This document shows, in pieces, positions 1-10,647 of a stretch of DNA of 64,000 bases. The position numbers and the translations under genes are program-made. The DNA comes from Sanderia malayensis (Eukaryota; Cnidaria; Scyphozoa; Semaeostomeae; Pelagiidae), in the NCBI GenBank assembly GCA_013076295.1, contig RQOL01000828.1, positions 248,001 through 312,000 on the forward strand, written 5' to 3'. The first letter of the stretch is position 1; each line of letters opens with the position of its first letter. A model generated the notes under the pieces. The model was not told the origin of the DNA and made no database searches. It saw only the letters and a list, made by a program, of their open reading frames with translations.

Positions 1-1
1 G

Positions 2-1532
2 TTTACCTTAGTTACTGACCATAGCGCTTTACGCTGGTTACACTCAGTTGAACCAAAGGGCCGCATTGCCCGTTGGATTATGCAATTGCAAGAATACACT
101 TTCGATATTAAGCATAGAGCCGGTACAGCAAATGGCAACGCAGACGCCCTCTCTCGTTTACCACCTGCCCCTGTTACTAACTGCGCCACAACTGTCCTAC
201 CTTATAAAAGTCTTCATGAAGCTCAACTACATGATGCTAAGATCAGTAAAGTCATAGAAATGAAGTCCAATGCCCTACCCAAACCGCCGCTCTTTGTCTG
301 CGTCAATGATGCGCAACTTCGAACATTTTGGGAAGCTTGGGACAGTTTGTCCCTCCCAAATGGCCTTTTAGCGAAACGGTTAACAAGAATAACATCCCTA
401 GCTATTCATTTGTCATTCCTTCCCATCTAACTGACACAGTTTTACACGGAATTCATTCCAGCCCCTTTTCTGGTCACTTAGGTATCAAGCGTACAATTCA
501 GTGGGCTCGAGAACGATTTTATTTGCCCCGCATGACTGCTCAGATTTCTGATTTCGTTCGTAATTGTACTACTTGTTCACAGAATAAATAAATCTACATC
601 ATCAACGAGCTCCTTTAAAGGCCATTGACGTAAATGAGCCATTTTTATTTCGGGCCATGGATTATATGGGCCCCTTACCCGAGACGTCCCGCGGCAATCC
701 AACTAGTCATTAGTCATTATGGACCATTTTACCAAATGGTGCGAAGTCTTTCCGACAAAAGACCAAAAGGCTCGCACCGTTGCTAGTATTTTGGTCTCTA
801 AAGTCTTCAGTCGATTTGGCTCTTCTAACGTCTTGCACTCTGATCAAGGTCGCAACTCTGAGAGCAACCTCATCACGAAATATGTGACTTAATGGGTATC
901 CACAAGTCCCGTACCACTGCATACCACCCTCAGTGTGATGGCTTAGTCGAGAGACAAAACCGCACGTTACAGAATATACTCATCCCCTTCGTGTCCTCGC
1001 ATAAAGATGATTGGGATTTGTGGGTTGATCTAGTTGCCTTTGCCTATATTACTAGTTGTCACGAGTCCACCGGATTTAGCCCATACGAGTTAGTCTTTGG
1101 CCGTAAAGCCAACATGCCACTAGAATTAGAATTAGGCTTGCCATTAAAGAACCCACAGAAGCCCAGCATAATCTATCCCATCGCAGAAGCGATCAGGCAT
1201 ACAAGGACCCATCTCTTAGCACCCGGAAACCCCTACCTGTTGGTCAAACTGTTTGGCTACGTCGTCCCAAATCTTGGAAATTTGGCATGGAGTGGGTTGG
1301 CCAGTACCAAATTACCTCCGCCCAGGGTGTAAATTATAACATACGATCTAAAGATGGAAAGGAAATGGTGGTTCATCACAATAATGTCAAACCGTGCGTT
1401 GTTCAACTTTCACGGGGGGAACCATATTGTCCGGTTCGTGAAATTTTTCGTTTGAGAACCGAGGCGATCCGTGGAGGGAACAAAGGGAACAACATCTTGA
1501 CCGTCAACCAGCTCGACGCCCTGCTCATTTGA
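2..1532 (+). pseudogene. Gypsy element 1 pol remnant (RNase H end + integrase)
   Basis: Pol 3' half, which would cut and insert the cDNA copy of the element. Read from position 2, the RNase H end shows the TDHSAL motif and the tail HRAGTANGNADALSR. The integrase zinc-binding region (HHCC) lies around 440-585. The first catalytic Asp is in AMDYMGPLP (about 655-680), the second in HSDQG (about 838-850), and the Glu in VERQN (about 946-960). A C-terminal region follows (about 1280-1420). The frame breaks several times: near 370, a TAA at 589-591 with a shift, before VMDHFTKW near 705-720, near 890, and near 1230-1290. All three catalytic acidic residues are present but the gene cannot give one protein. 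Confidence 0.85.
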
Positions 1533-1615
1533 GGCAGAATATTCGACCCCCCTCGAGGTTTGGAGAGTACGTCACCCATTAGTCTCCTGCTGCGAGAATA
1601 TAAGGAGGGGGGTGA

Positions 1616-1850
1616 TGTTACAGCTGATGTAATCATTATACATATTTGCAATGATGTAATTTTATATGTTCGTAATATTACGAAATTACCTTGTGATCAA
1701 CTCACGCGCTTGTGACTCACAAGCGCGTGATACTTCTATGATTTTTATTTTAAATGATTCACTGTAACTAAATGATTCAGATTTTGGTTATTGGAGTTAG
1801 CATACACACGTGTCGTCTTTTCTGGCTTGTCGAACCTACTACGCTACACA
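1616..1850 (+). repeat. 3' LTR of Gypsy element 1
   Basis: About 235 bp starting TGTTACAG and ending CTACACA, so the ends have the TG...CA form expected of an LTR. It is preceded directly by a purine run ending at 1615. The partner 5' LTR is outside the window, so the left boundary rests on the purine tract and the right boundary on the junction with capsid-gene sequence. A short palindrome (cacgcgcttgtgactcacaa, about 1701-1725) lies inside. Confidence 0.75.
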
Positions 1851-2736
1851 TCCAAATAATAATCATCATCAAAGTTTAACCTGAGAGGAGGTGTAATCTC
1901 TTGATTATCAACAGTTACTTGTACAGCAGAAACATTATTATGATCGAAATTGAATGCATTTTGTTCAGGCATTCGATTATATGCAGAATTTTTAACGATT
2001 CCAAAGAACAACCTATTCGGAACTTTCCCATTGAAAACATTATGTAGGTTATGTAGGTTCACTGCAACACCATTTTTGCTCATTGAACAAAAAGCATTAC
2101 TGTTTGGACTCAATCTCCATTGAAGGCGAACTCCAGGTAGTAGGTATTTGAGTTGGTTACAGATATTCACGTGTGGCTTTGTCATTACTTTAACGGTTGC
2201 ACTGTTATCAAATGGCGCTGATCTCTCATTTAATCCTGGGTTTTTGATAGAAGCTGTGGTTGGGAATCCAGCACTTTTTTCCCTGGAGTATCACTCACCC
2301 AATTTGTCATCTTCAAGTAATTCTTAGCTCTCGTTTCATCATATGTGAGAAGTGTTTCCAGGTATGATTGATAAACATACATACCATTCGACTACGTCAC
2401 AGGAGTGTCATTCAACACCAACTCAATTTGTTTCCACAATGATTGACCAATATTATTGATTACTCAAACGAAATCCCCCGTTGTTTTTCCAATATCTGAT
2501 CCATCTGCTTTTTTAATTGATAGAGTTGAAATGAAGTTTGAATAATTCAAATCAATCATATGATCCGGCTGTGCTGCAATGTCGAAAACGACTGTCTGTT
2601 TAGAAGCATTTAGAGCAGCTGTCTGTGGGAAATATTCAACATCCTTAAAGTAGAGAATATCATTTTGAATGACCGGTCGACAGAATAAGTCCAAGTTTTC
2701 ACTTGGACATTCTACGTAGCTTGTCTTGATGCTCAT
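1851..2736 (-). pseudogene. F54H12.2-like capsid-type protein, truncated
   Basis: The N-terminal region (LDLFCRPVIQN..., then DYxDL-like MIDLNYSNF) and the middle region (KVMTKPHVNICNQLKYLLPG, PNRLFFGIVKNSAYN, then FNFDHNNVSAVQVTVDNQE) follow the pattern I know from invertebrate proteins annotated as uncharacterized protein F54H12.2, which occur in Maverick-like elements and are probably capsid proteins (inference). Start ATG at 2736-2734, 31 nt after the basic core-like gene. Breaks: TGA at 2464-2466, TAG at 2392-2394, and a frameshift in the T run at 2275-2280, after which the second frame stays open to the LTR junction at 1850. Gypsy element 1 removed the 3' end. Clearly dead. Confidence 0.8.
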
Positions 2737-2767
2737 TTTCTTGCGAGACTATTCTTCAACAGTTTCT

Positions 2768-3271
2768 TCAGCAAATCTTCTTCTTGTTATTCTTACTCTG
2801 CGAGCGTCGTCTCTTATGTGAGACCTTCTTCCTTTTTATAGCTTTATTTGGCATGAATATTCCTTTCATGGTATTAACTAGCTCCTCCGTAGCTTGTTTC
2901 TTCACATCATTCAAAACACCCTTGTTCATAACATTCTTAACCTCATCAGCCGCTTTCCGCTTGATACTACGAAGAGAGGATTTTGCTGTCTCCTTTGTTA
3001 CTTTCTTCACATTCTCTCCAGCAGCTATGCGTTTGAGAGCTTTCTCTCCATGTTCTTTGATGACTGGAAGTGCTACCCTCTTAGCAGCTTTTCCTATTTT
3101 TGGTGCAATAAGTTTCAGGATTCTTTTCATTACAGGTGCTGCTCTCTTTATGATTGTACCAACGCCACGACCACGCTGTCTGGGATAATAAGATGGAGGT
3201 GGGGTGATCTTATAAATTGGGAAATCATATAATGATCTGAGGTTTGACTTGTATACTGGTCGATCATACAT
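2768..3271 (-). CDS. Lys/Arg-rich core-like protein of the viral element
   Basis: 167 residues with no internal stop, so one of the few intact viral frames here. A Tyr/Pro-rich head with a PRQRGRGVGTI motif is followed by a helical, Ala/Lys-rich middle (VMKRILKLIAPKIGKAAKRVALPVI) and a strongly basic tail (KRKKVSHKRRRSQSKNNKKK). In F54H12-type elements a small basic gene sits between the capsid-like gene and the minor-capsid-like gene, as here. By analogy with adenovirus core or membrane-active minor proteins it may bind DNA or membranes; that is inference. Its ATG overlaps the end of the upstream gene by 8 nt (3264-3271). Confidence 0.7.
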   Translation of the reverse strand: MYDRPVYKSNLRSLYDFPIYKITPPPSYYPRQRGRGVGTIIKRAAPVMKRILKLIAPKIGKAAKRVALPVIKEHGEKALKRIAAGENVKKVTKETAKSSLRSIKRKAADEVKNVMNKGVLNDVKKQATEELVNTMKGIFMPNKAIKRKKVSHKRRRSQSKNNKKKIC

Positions 3272-4262
3272 GTTTCCTTCTGAAATTAAGTAAAAATGAT
3301 GGTTTCGTCTTATAGAACTTTATAGGTTGACCCAGTTCATTCAACACTTTTATAGCAAACTCGTTGACGTCGTTGTAAAGTAATGGATAGTAGAACAAGT
3401 TCTCAAATTCAACCAACTTCACACTATGCTTCTCGGTGGTTAGAGGTGCAAACCGTAGTAATGGTGTGCTAACGTTACCAACTACTCTATAATCTAACAG
3501 TGAGCAATATGTAAACCAGTTTTTCCCTTTTGCATTAACTTGAAAATCTTCATCACCTACTGCATCAGTCGTTCTTTCGATCCCCTTATAAGTGTAATTA
3601 GATAATGGTTCACCGTCATGTTCACCATCAAGTGGGCAAGGGATCCATCTTGTATCTCTCGCATATACATTATTCATACTATCACTATATTCTTCAACAT
3701 AGTTAACAAAACCGAGGATGTTGCATAGCTCTTTACCTAAGATCACTCTTTTCACATACTTTGGAAATTTAATCTTCACTTTAGAATCAACGATGGAAAC
3801 CTCTGGTAAGTATTCCGATGGTAATCCAAGCTCTGCAACATATCTCTTAAAAGCATCTTCCGAAGAAGCTATGTTTTGGTTTAATATAGACACTATTTCT
3901 CGTATCGTCATCTTTTGAACTTCTTCACTGTTAAAGACTCGATAGCCCAGGTTGTATAATATAAAATTATATTTTCTCTTATCTGCTGCTAGGTTTCATT
4001 TGGTAATATATTCATTGCTATATTTTTGTCTTAGCATTAAATCACTGAATCCAACGTTGTCCGTTCCAATCCTAAAGATAAATGCCATTTTCCAGAAGTT
4101 TCTGATGGAATTTTTGTCAATTTCAATCCTATCACTCAGCTCATATAACATTTCTACTAAAGCCACTTCCCATTTCCCATGAAGATGTAATGGTTCTTTA
4201 AGATTTATTGTTGGATCAAGGTCACTATCAAGTGAACATGTTAAGTAGAAATCGTTGATCAT
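3264..4262 (-). pseudogene. Minor-capsid-like protein, copy 1 (one in-frame TGA)
   Basis: The N-terminal module (HLHGKWEVALVEMLYE) and the C-terminal module (YCSLLDYRVVGNVSTPLLR, then a short spacer and an IKVLNELGQPIKF-type strand before a basic end) are the two conserved parts of the proteins that neighbour F54H12.2-like genes. I infer a single-jelly-roll or penton-like capsid role. The gene is a single frame of 333 codons interrupted only by TGA at 3996-3998; sequence on both sides stays in phase. ATG at 4262-4260. Directly upstream lies the TTAA copy flanking the inserted DNA transposon. The 3' end overlaps the next gene by 8 nt. Confidence 0.75.
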
Positions 4263-4267
4263 CTTAA

Positions 4268-5771
4268 AGGCCTACTGCAATCAAAAAAGTGATATGATTT
4301 TTTTACATTTCATGGTAAACCTATTCGAACTGATCATAAAACCGTTTCCAGAATGAAAATTGATCCAGTAGAGTTGTTTTTACAAGCCCGCAAAGTCGTC
4401 GATTTTGCCATTTCAACTGCGACAAACGTGACGTAATAACCAGGACCCATTTCAAGTTTTTGTATTGAAGTGTATTGTAGCTTTTTGCTTCACTCCGTCT
4501 AGCTCAATAAATAATTAATTAATTAAAAATCGCATCCCAAGGCATAAATATTAAAGTGTTTTCACAAATTTTAAAATTTTTTTCATAATTTTAGAAAGCG
4601 ATTTGGGGGGAGTAATTGGGGTCTGAATTGGGGCAGTTTTGGTCGTGACGTCAACTGCGGGAGGGCGATCAGCCGCGGCGGAGAGCGGAAGCAAACAACG
4701 GGGATTATCAGTGTCGAGATGAAATATACTTTTGCATTTGACTTGACTGAGTCCCATATGATGTATGTGTGAGAGAATGCAGAGATGTTTTCAGAATCTA
4801 CATGGACTATTTACGCTCAGAGTTGGCTTTTTAAGATACATCTGATGCTGCTAAGTTGTTGTCAGTCCAGTCTTATCAAAACGAATTACTTTTACATCAC
4901 GTCTGGCTGGAACGCCAAGTTGCTTCAATGTTTTCATCGGGGTAGAAATTGGAGAAATAAAATAGAACTAATCGCAATATTCTGCATAGCAAATTATTAT
5001 CATAGTCAGATGTGTTACAATTTTTCTGTTGAAACACGATGGTTCCAAAATTCCAAATGGACAACAAATGAAACTGGTGGTTCCGTGGCAGCTTTATGTT
5101 TTTAATTTCTGTCTGGCCTATGGGTATTGTGAGCAAAACGCACGCCTTCAGCTCTCCTTATCTATTTCATTTCAAATTTGTTTTGAAAACGGCTGCTTGA
5201 AAATACCATTTATTAATTAACTTAACTGCTGTAACAGCTTACTTTGCCTGGTCCTCTAACAACAACCTCGGCCATCGTGTTTGTTACTAGTTTTATTTAC
5301 ACAGCTCCGCCATCCATGATTTCTGACAAACTTCCTTTGTGAATGCTTCCAGCTGCTTGGAAATCAGACCGCGCGGAATAAAATGTCTGTTGACTAACCG
5401 CGCGGTTTGTAGTACCCTTTTTCAAAGCGCCGCTATAGCGTTACCGTAAGTTCAATTTTTTTGGTTAATAGCTGAAACGACGCGCGGAAAGTTATAGTTT
5501 TGATTCCTGGGAAGCGATTTTTTAATAAGGGCCGGGGTTACGCATAGTGCAGATTTGAAAACTTTTCCCTATACTCTCCCATTATAGAAGTCGATTTGTG
5601 TCCTGGTTATGACGTCATACCATGTCGCAGTCAGTGCCCCATTTCAAAGCCAAATTTAGTATACTTATCGTGATCGAATAAAAACAAAACAGGCACCAAA
5701 GTAATCAGTAAAGATTGAAATTTCATTTTATGAAAAAAAACGGGAAAGTGATTTTTGATTGCAGTAGGCCT
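4268..5771. mobile_element. TTAA-flanked non-autonomous DNA transposon (1,504 bp)
   Basis: Both ends carry the same inverted terminal sequence: AGGCCTACTGCAATCAAAAA reads in from 4268 and, on the other strand, from 5771, with further similarity to about 26 bp. The target TTAA is duplicated exactly (4264-4267 and 5772-5775), as in piggyBac-superfamily insertions. A subterminal inverted segment is also visible (gacgtaataaccagga near 4430; its complement near 5595). No transposase-like reading frame is present, so it is non-autonomous. The interior has a G-run cluster (4608-4640), CG-rich palindromes (about 5370-5404) and three TGACGT-type sites, with no coding signal I trust. It sits exactly at a viral gene-gene junction. 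Confidence 0.85.
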
Positions 5772-6098
5772 TTAACTGAATTGTAAGTCAGTCCGGCACT
5801 TTTCTTCAAACTGATTAGATATATCCTGTAGTGTTTCCCAATCGTAGATTCTAATGTTGATTGACTTTATGTTTGAAGTTATAACATCATATGATAGTGG
5901 GTTGTTAGCTACTTTGTGATTGGTGTCTTTTCTACCATCATCATAAACCACCAATCCCAATAGTGGAATGATGTATCTACTTATAATATAGTTACAACAA
6001 ACGGCAAAGACATTGTGAATTACGCTCACATCCTTTCGAAAGAATGTACATCCAATCATTTTGCATTTTGTAACACCCATTAGTGGTTGAGTTAACAT
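5772..6098 (-). pseudogene. Minor-capsid-like protein, copy 3 (C-terminal fragment)
   Basis: 108 codons. The stretch YIISRYIIPLLGLVVYDDG followed by IKSINIRIYDWETLQD can be aligned with the C-terminal module of the two other minor-capsid-like genes (the PLLR element and the IEI-type strand), so I read this as the C-terminal part of a third family member. The N-terminal module is absent. The start lies 32 nt after the end of the upstream family member. The stop TAA is inside the TTAA duplicated by the transposon; before that insertion only one base separated this stop from the ATG of copy 1. Homology is by eye and weak in the first 40 residues. Confidence 0.5.
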
Positions 6099-6323
6099 TA
6101 CACTTCAATTTGTTAGTATTATGTACATATTCAAATTAGAGGTCTGATCCTTACGGTAGTAGATGTCTCACCAGTATATTGTTTAGATGAGTAGAAGAAT
6201 GTTGGATTTATAGGATTATCATCATCATCATCATCCAACTTAATAGATATTAGTTGAAATTGTAGTTTCTCCAAGGGAGCAAACACTATGTTCTTTGGAG
6301 CAAAATATCGCACATAGGTATCA

Positions 6324-6465
6324 TGTAATAGATCAATGTCATTACCCCCTGGGGCCTGGACTTTGATCGTTGTTGTAATTATTGTTGTGAACTGAAGATG
6401 AAAAGCACTCTGCATAAGACCATGTTTACGATCTTATTTATATTCTGCCTCCGTTAAACATTACA
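6324..6465 (+). repeat. 5' LTR of Gypsy element 2
   Basis: 142 bp starting TGTAATAG and ending AAACATTACA, so the first and last six bases are an inverted repeat (TGTAAT/ATTACA). It matches the 3' LTR with a handful of substitutions. The motif tatttatattctgcctcc near the end may contain the promoter TATA. Confidence 0.92.
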
Positions 6466-6468
6466 AAT

Positions 6469-6487
6469 TGGTGACAGAGGTGGGATT
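6469..6487 (+). promoter_or_regulatory. Primer-binding site of Gypsy element 2
   Basis: TGGTGACAGAGGTGGGATT begins three bases after the 5' LTR. It starts with TGG, complementary to a tRNA CCA end, and resembles primer sites for animal tRNA-Leu with about two differences. The tRNA assignment is from memory of tRNA-Leu 3' ends and is tentative. Confidence 0.6.
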
Positions 6488-6489
6488 TT

Positions 6490-9400
6490 TTGACTAAAAG
6501 TAACCTCGGACTTTTCAGCGAGGGTGGTTTTTATTTTCTGACATGTTTGCATGGTCGTACTCCACTTAGTCCCAGGGTCTCTGTTTCGGAAAATATTTCT
6601 CAACCACATCCACCACGCGGTATTGAACGGTATTCATATTCCGTGATTCTTACTCAGTCTCCTTCGAGGGGACAAGTTCCTGTGGCCCTGTCTACTAATG
6701 TTCTTATTCCTGGCAGGGTAGAACTTAATCTTGATGGATCAGTTTCTAAAAGTGTTTGTGAAGTGGTAGGTATAATTACACCCCGACCAGAAGCTAACTT
6801 ACATTCTTCGTTACAGGTTGCGTACACGGTGTGTGATGCCGGTCAAAACGCTGGCAATATCCCGATTCGACTTATGCATACCTCAGCTAATCCTGTTGAA
6901 TTATTTGCCGGTCAGAAAATTGCTAATTTCTGCCCCCTTGCTGAATCTGTACAGCCTCCTGTTTCTGATCAGAGTTATGTATGCCACACTTCGGAATCGG
7001 TATCCGTCGAGGATGAGTTGAAAGCAGTTTTAAATTCCTCGCTATCGCATCATGGCAAAAGTCTCTTACTGGATACTTTGCTACAGTATAGCGATGTTTT
7101 TTAGCCGGATATAGGTCACACTCATGTAATTCAGCATAGAATTAATACTGGTGCCTCATTACCCATTCGTCAATATCCCAGGCGATTACCTTATGCCTAT
7201 CGCCAAGAGACACAAAAGCAAATCTCTGAGATGCTCGAGCAGGGGGCCATTACACCCAGTCACAGTCCCTGGGCGTCTCCAATCGTTCTGGTGAAGAAAA
7301 AGGATGGGTCCTATCGATTTTATGTGGACTACCGAAAGCTCAATGGCATAACTATTCGTGACGCTCACCCTTTGCCCCGAGTTGATGATTTATTAGACGC
7401 TCTCAACGGTTCCAAAATCTTCAGTACCCTCGATCTTCGCCAGGGCTACTGGCAAGTCAGTATGGACCCCCAGGACAGCGAGAAAACAGCTTTTGTAACT
7501 CCAGATTGACTGTATGAATTTCTTAGGCTTCCCTTTGGGCTGTCAGGTGCACCGGCGACATTCGATAGGGCTATAGAGATAGTTCTTTCAGGTTTACAGT
7601 ACGACACGTGCTTGTATTATTTTGATGACATTATTATACCATCGTCAGTATTCAAGAGCATTGCAGGGAAGTAAGGTTGGTTCTGGACCGTTTTCGCACT
7701 CACAATTTACGCGTCAAAGTATCTAAATGTTGTTTTGGTGCCGAAAAGGTTTTGTATCTAGGCCATGTAGTGTCAGCAAGTGGAGTTTACACAGACCCTG
7801 CGAAAATCGAATCAGTGGGTAAAATTGCAGCACCACAGAATGTAGGACAGGTAAGATCTTTCTTAGGTTTAGCCGGATATTATCGCAGGTTTATCCCGAA
7901 TTTCGCCACTTTGACCTACCCTCTTGTAGAGCTCACCAAAAAGGGGACAAAATTCCGTTGGACCAAAATTCACAATGACACGTTTTTGGACTTGAAGAAT
8001 AGCCTTTGTTGCAGCCCTATCCTTGCATTCCTGCACAACATCGTCCTGGTACACAAAATTGCAATGCCGATGCCTTCTCGCGTCTACCGTTCGAGGGCCA
8101 GAATAGTACAATTGTGTCTGATACATCAAACGCTAACTCTCAGGTACCAACATCCCCTGTATGCTTAACGATGCTAGCATCAGAGAATAACATTCAACAG
8201 GCACAACTTCGAGACCTTAGTATCAGCAAAGTCCTTGAGCTGAAGGAATTAGGGTTTGCGAATCCTCCTTATTTTGTTTGGGCTCGAGATAAGCAGTTAT
8301 CTGCTTACTGGAATTGCTGGGACGATTTGTTCATAATCGACGGAGTTTTGGTGAAATCGGCTTCAAAAACCACGAATCTCCCTGATTATGCAGTCGTTGT
8401 ACCAGAAGAGCTTGTACAACAGGTAACTACAGGTCTCCATTCACGCTCGTTCGGTGGACATCTCGTAATTAGTAAGACAATCTCAAGAGCTAAAGGTCGA
8501 TTCTTTTGGCCCCAGATGGATCGATGTATCCGTGAATTTGTTCAATTGTGTCAAGTATGTGGAGAAATTAAAGCATCCCCTGGTACCAATAAGGCAGCTT
8601 TGCGTCCCATCGATGTCAGTGAGCCTTTCGTGTTCTGGGCCATGGATTATATGGGACCCCTGCCTGAAACATCTAGGAGCAATAATCATGTGCTGGTTGT
8701 CATGGACCATTTCACAAAATGGTGTGAAGCCTTCCCCACCAAGGATAAAAAAGCCAGCACAGTTGCCAACATTTTAGTGTCGCGAATATTCTCGAGGTTT
8801 GGTCCACCTGTGGCCATTCATTCTGATCAAGGGGCTAATTTTGAAAGCAACCTAATTCACGAGGTCTGCAATATCATGGGCATTCATAAGTCGCGTACCA
8901 CAGCTTATCATCCACAAGGAGATGGGCTTGTAGAACGCCAAAATTGCACTTTACAAAACATCCTTTCTTCGTTTGCCTCCCAGCACAGGGATGATTGGGA
9001 CTTGTGGATTGATATCACAGTTTATGCTTACAATACCAGTCCACAGGAATCTACAGGATTCTCCCCATATGAGCTAATGTTCGGTCATCAAGCGCGTTTT
9101 CCCTTACAGCAAACACTGGAAATTCCCTTGAAGAATCCATCTTCACAATCTGAATATGCTAGTAGTCTCAGAAAGGCCTTCAAGAGTACCAGAATTGCGG
9201 TTCAAGAACATCTTGCCAAAGCTAGGTAGCAGCAGCAACAGAGGTATGATCAGCAATCGCGCAGAAAATGGGTCCCTTTTGAAGCCGGGCAGTGGGTGTG
9301 GTTACGGCGGACAAAACATTGGAAATTTGGGAAAAGGTGGCGGGGGCCATACAAAGTCCTGTCACAGCGCGGGGCTAATTATCAAGCTCAATCTAAAAAT

Positions 9401-9628
9401 GGGAAGACTCTGGCTGTTCACCATAGTCAACTGAAGCCTTGCACTATTCCGCAGGATGGGGAGAGACCGATCTGTCCTGCCCCTGAGACAGGAGAGATAA
9501 CTATTGTAGACCGACCCCTTGAGCATGAGAGGCAAGCGGCGCATGAGCCTGAGAGATTCGCGCGTCCCACCCGTTTAAGACAAAACGTTAGGCCACCTTT
9601 GCGCTATGGCGATATTGTTACCCACTGA
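6490..9628 (+). pseudogene. Gypsy element 2 pol (linker, RT, integrase), broken
   Basis: In order: a protease-RT linker (6490-7101); RT with SPWASPIVLVKKKDGSYRF, LRLPFGLSGAPATF and the YFDD active site (about 7615-7630); the connection domain with FLGLAGYYRRFIPNF (7860-7900); then a jump across most of RNase H to its tail (HRPGTQNCNADAFSR, about 8030-8075); then integrase with an HHCC zinc region (8430-8560), Asp in AMDYMG (about 8640), Asp in HSDQG (about 8820), Glu in VERQN (about 8932), and a GPY-type C-terminus (WRGPYKV, about 9340). Breaks: TAG 7102, TGA 7507, a frameshift near 7645, the RNase H deletion near 8015-8030, TAG 9227. Catalytic residues of RT and integrase survive. Confidence 0.9.
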
Positions 9629-9641
9629 AACACTATTTTCT

Positions 9642-9655
9642 GAGGAGGGGGATGG
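9642..9655 (+). promoter_or_regulatory. Polypurine tract of Gypsy element 2
   Basis: Purine run gaggagggggatgg ending two bases before the 3' LTR, the usual plus-strand priming site of LTR retrotransposons. Confidence 0.75.
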
Positions 9656-9657
9656 TT

Positions 9658-9799
9658 TGTAATAGGTCAATGTCATTACCCCCTGGGGCCTCGACTTTGA
9701 TCGTTGTTGTAATTATTGTTGTGAACTGAAGATGAAAGGCACTCTGCATAAGACCATGTTTACGATCCTATTTATATTCTGCCTCCCTTAAACATTACA
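9658..9799 (+). repeat. 3' LTR of Gypsy element 2
   Basis: 142 bp, same ends as the 5' copy (TGTAAT...ATTACA), followed by ATCA, the target duplication. On the minus strand it supplies the artificial stop of the split capsid-like gene at 9788. Confidence 0.92.
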
Positions 9800-10647
9800 A
9801 TCAAGATGTACATTATAAAACGACAGCTTTCTCAATACTCGTTTCTTTTCATTTCCACCAAGATAGTTGCTTTCTAGAAGATCACATTTCACATTTATAG
9901 CTGTATGTGGATTTACATGTACACCATCTTTGATTCTCGTTAAACATTTGATTTTCCCTCCTTTAACTGAACCCCCATCAGCTTTCTTTTTGTATATGAT
10001 CAAATCCATACATTGCAGAGGTCGCACAACATCTCCTATTTTATAATTAGATCGATACTTAATGTATGACCCATTATGCTCTTCCAACGTATTAGTCAAA
10101 TCCCCTTCTAATCCAAGGAAATATGCTAGGGGTCTTGAAAATCTAATGAACAACGAACTAGTTTGTGTTGTTTTCTCTGGTTCGTAGTATCCTAATGATC
10201 TTATATCATCCTTCATTTCAAACTCTATCTTTCCTTCAATCAAGGAAACTGATAACATATTCTTTAACTGATAACCAAAATCAGGTAAATCCAATAACAT
10301 GTCATTGAATAATCTCTAGAATTCATAGTACATGAGAGTGTTATCTCTCGTCTTGATGATGTCTTTATCGAGAAAGACTTTCTCATAAAAAAATCCATAT
10401 ACTCCCCAGTTTATCATGTTACCGTCTTTATCTGTGATCACGGCATACTCATTTGAAATTGAAAACCAATATTGATCATACAATCCTTGCTCTCCTCTAT
10501 CTTGTAGAGTCATTTGTAATAATCCCAGTTCCCACTTTCTCTTGCTATCCAAGTTGAATACATGAGATAAAGTTACCATATAATCAACTAACTTGTTTTT
10601 ATCAGTGGTGAATCCTGAAGGAAGGACCAAATCAAATTCCTCATCAA

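Larger units (their letters stand above)
1..1850 (+). mobile_element. Ty3/Gypsy element 1, 3' portion
   Basis: This is the 3' part of a Gypsy LTR retrotransposon that enters from beyond the left edge. It holds the end of RNase H, the integrase, a polypurine tract (taaggaggggggtga, 1601-1615) and a 3' LTR. It runs opposite to the viral genes to its right. The 3' LTR ends exactly where the F54H12.2-like capsid gene stops making sense (1850/1851), so the element inserted into that gene and the missing capsid 3' end should lie left of position 1. Its integrase is clearly related to that of Gypsy element 2, but its LTR is different, so they are separate families or subfamilies. Confidence 0.88.
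6324..9799 (+). mobile_element. Ty3/Gypsy element 2, complete but internally deleted
   Basis: A 3,476-bp element bounded by two near-identical 142-bp LTRs and flanked by the 4-bp target duplication ATCA (6320-6323 and 9800-9803). It has a primer-binding site, a polypurine tract and pol sequence but no gag or clear protease; the sequence goes from the primer site straight to the protease-RT linker. Most of RNase H is also missing. The LTRs differ at only a few of 142 positions, suggesting insertion later than much of the decay of the viral host sequence. It could have moved only with proteins from a complete relative. Confidence 0.92.

Noticed and set aside
2784..3232. Plus-strand frames opposite the basic core-like gene
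   Set aside because: Antisense shadows of a Lys/Arg-rich gene; no motif.
4785..5220. Plus- and minus-strand frames inside the TTAA transposon
   Set aside because: Short, no transposase DDD pattern, overlapping on both strands.
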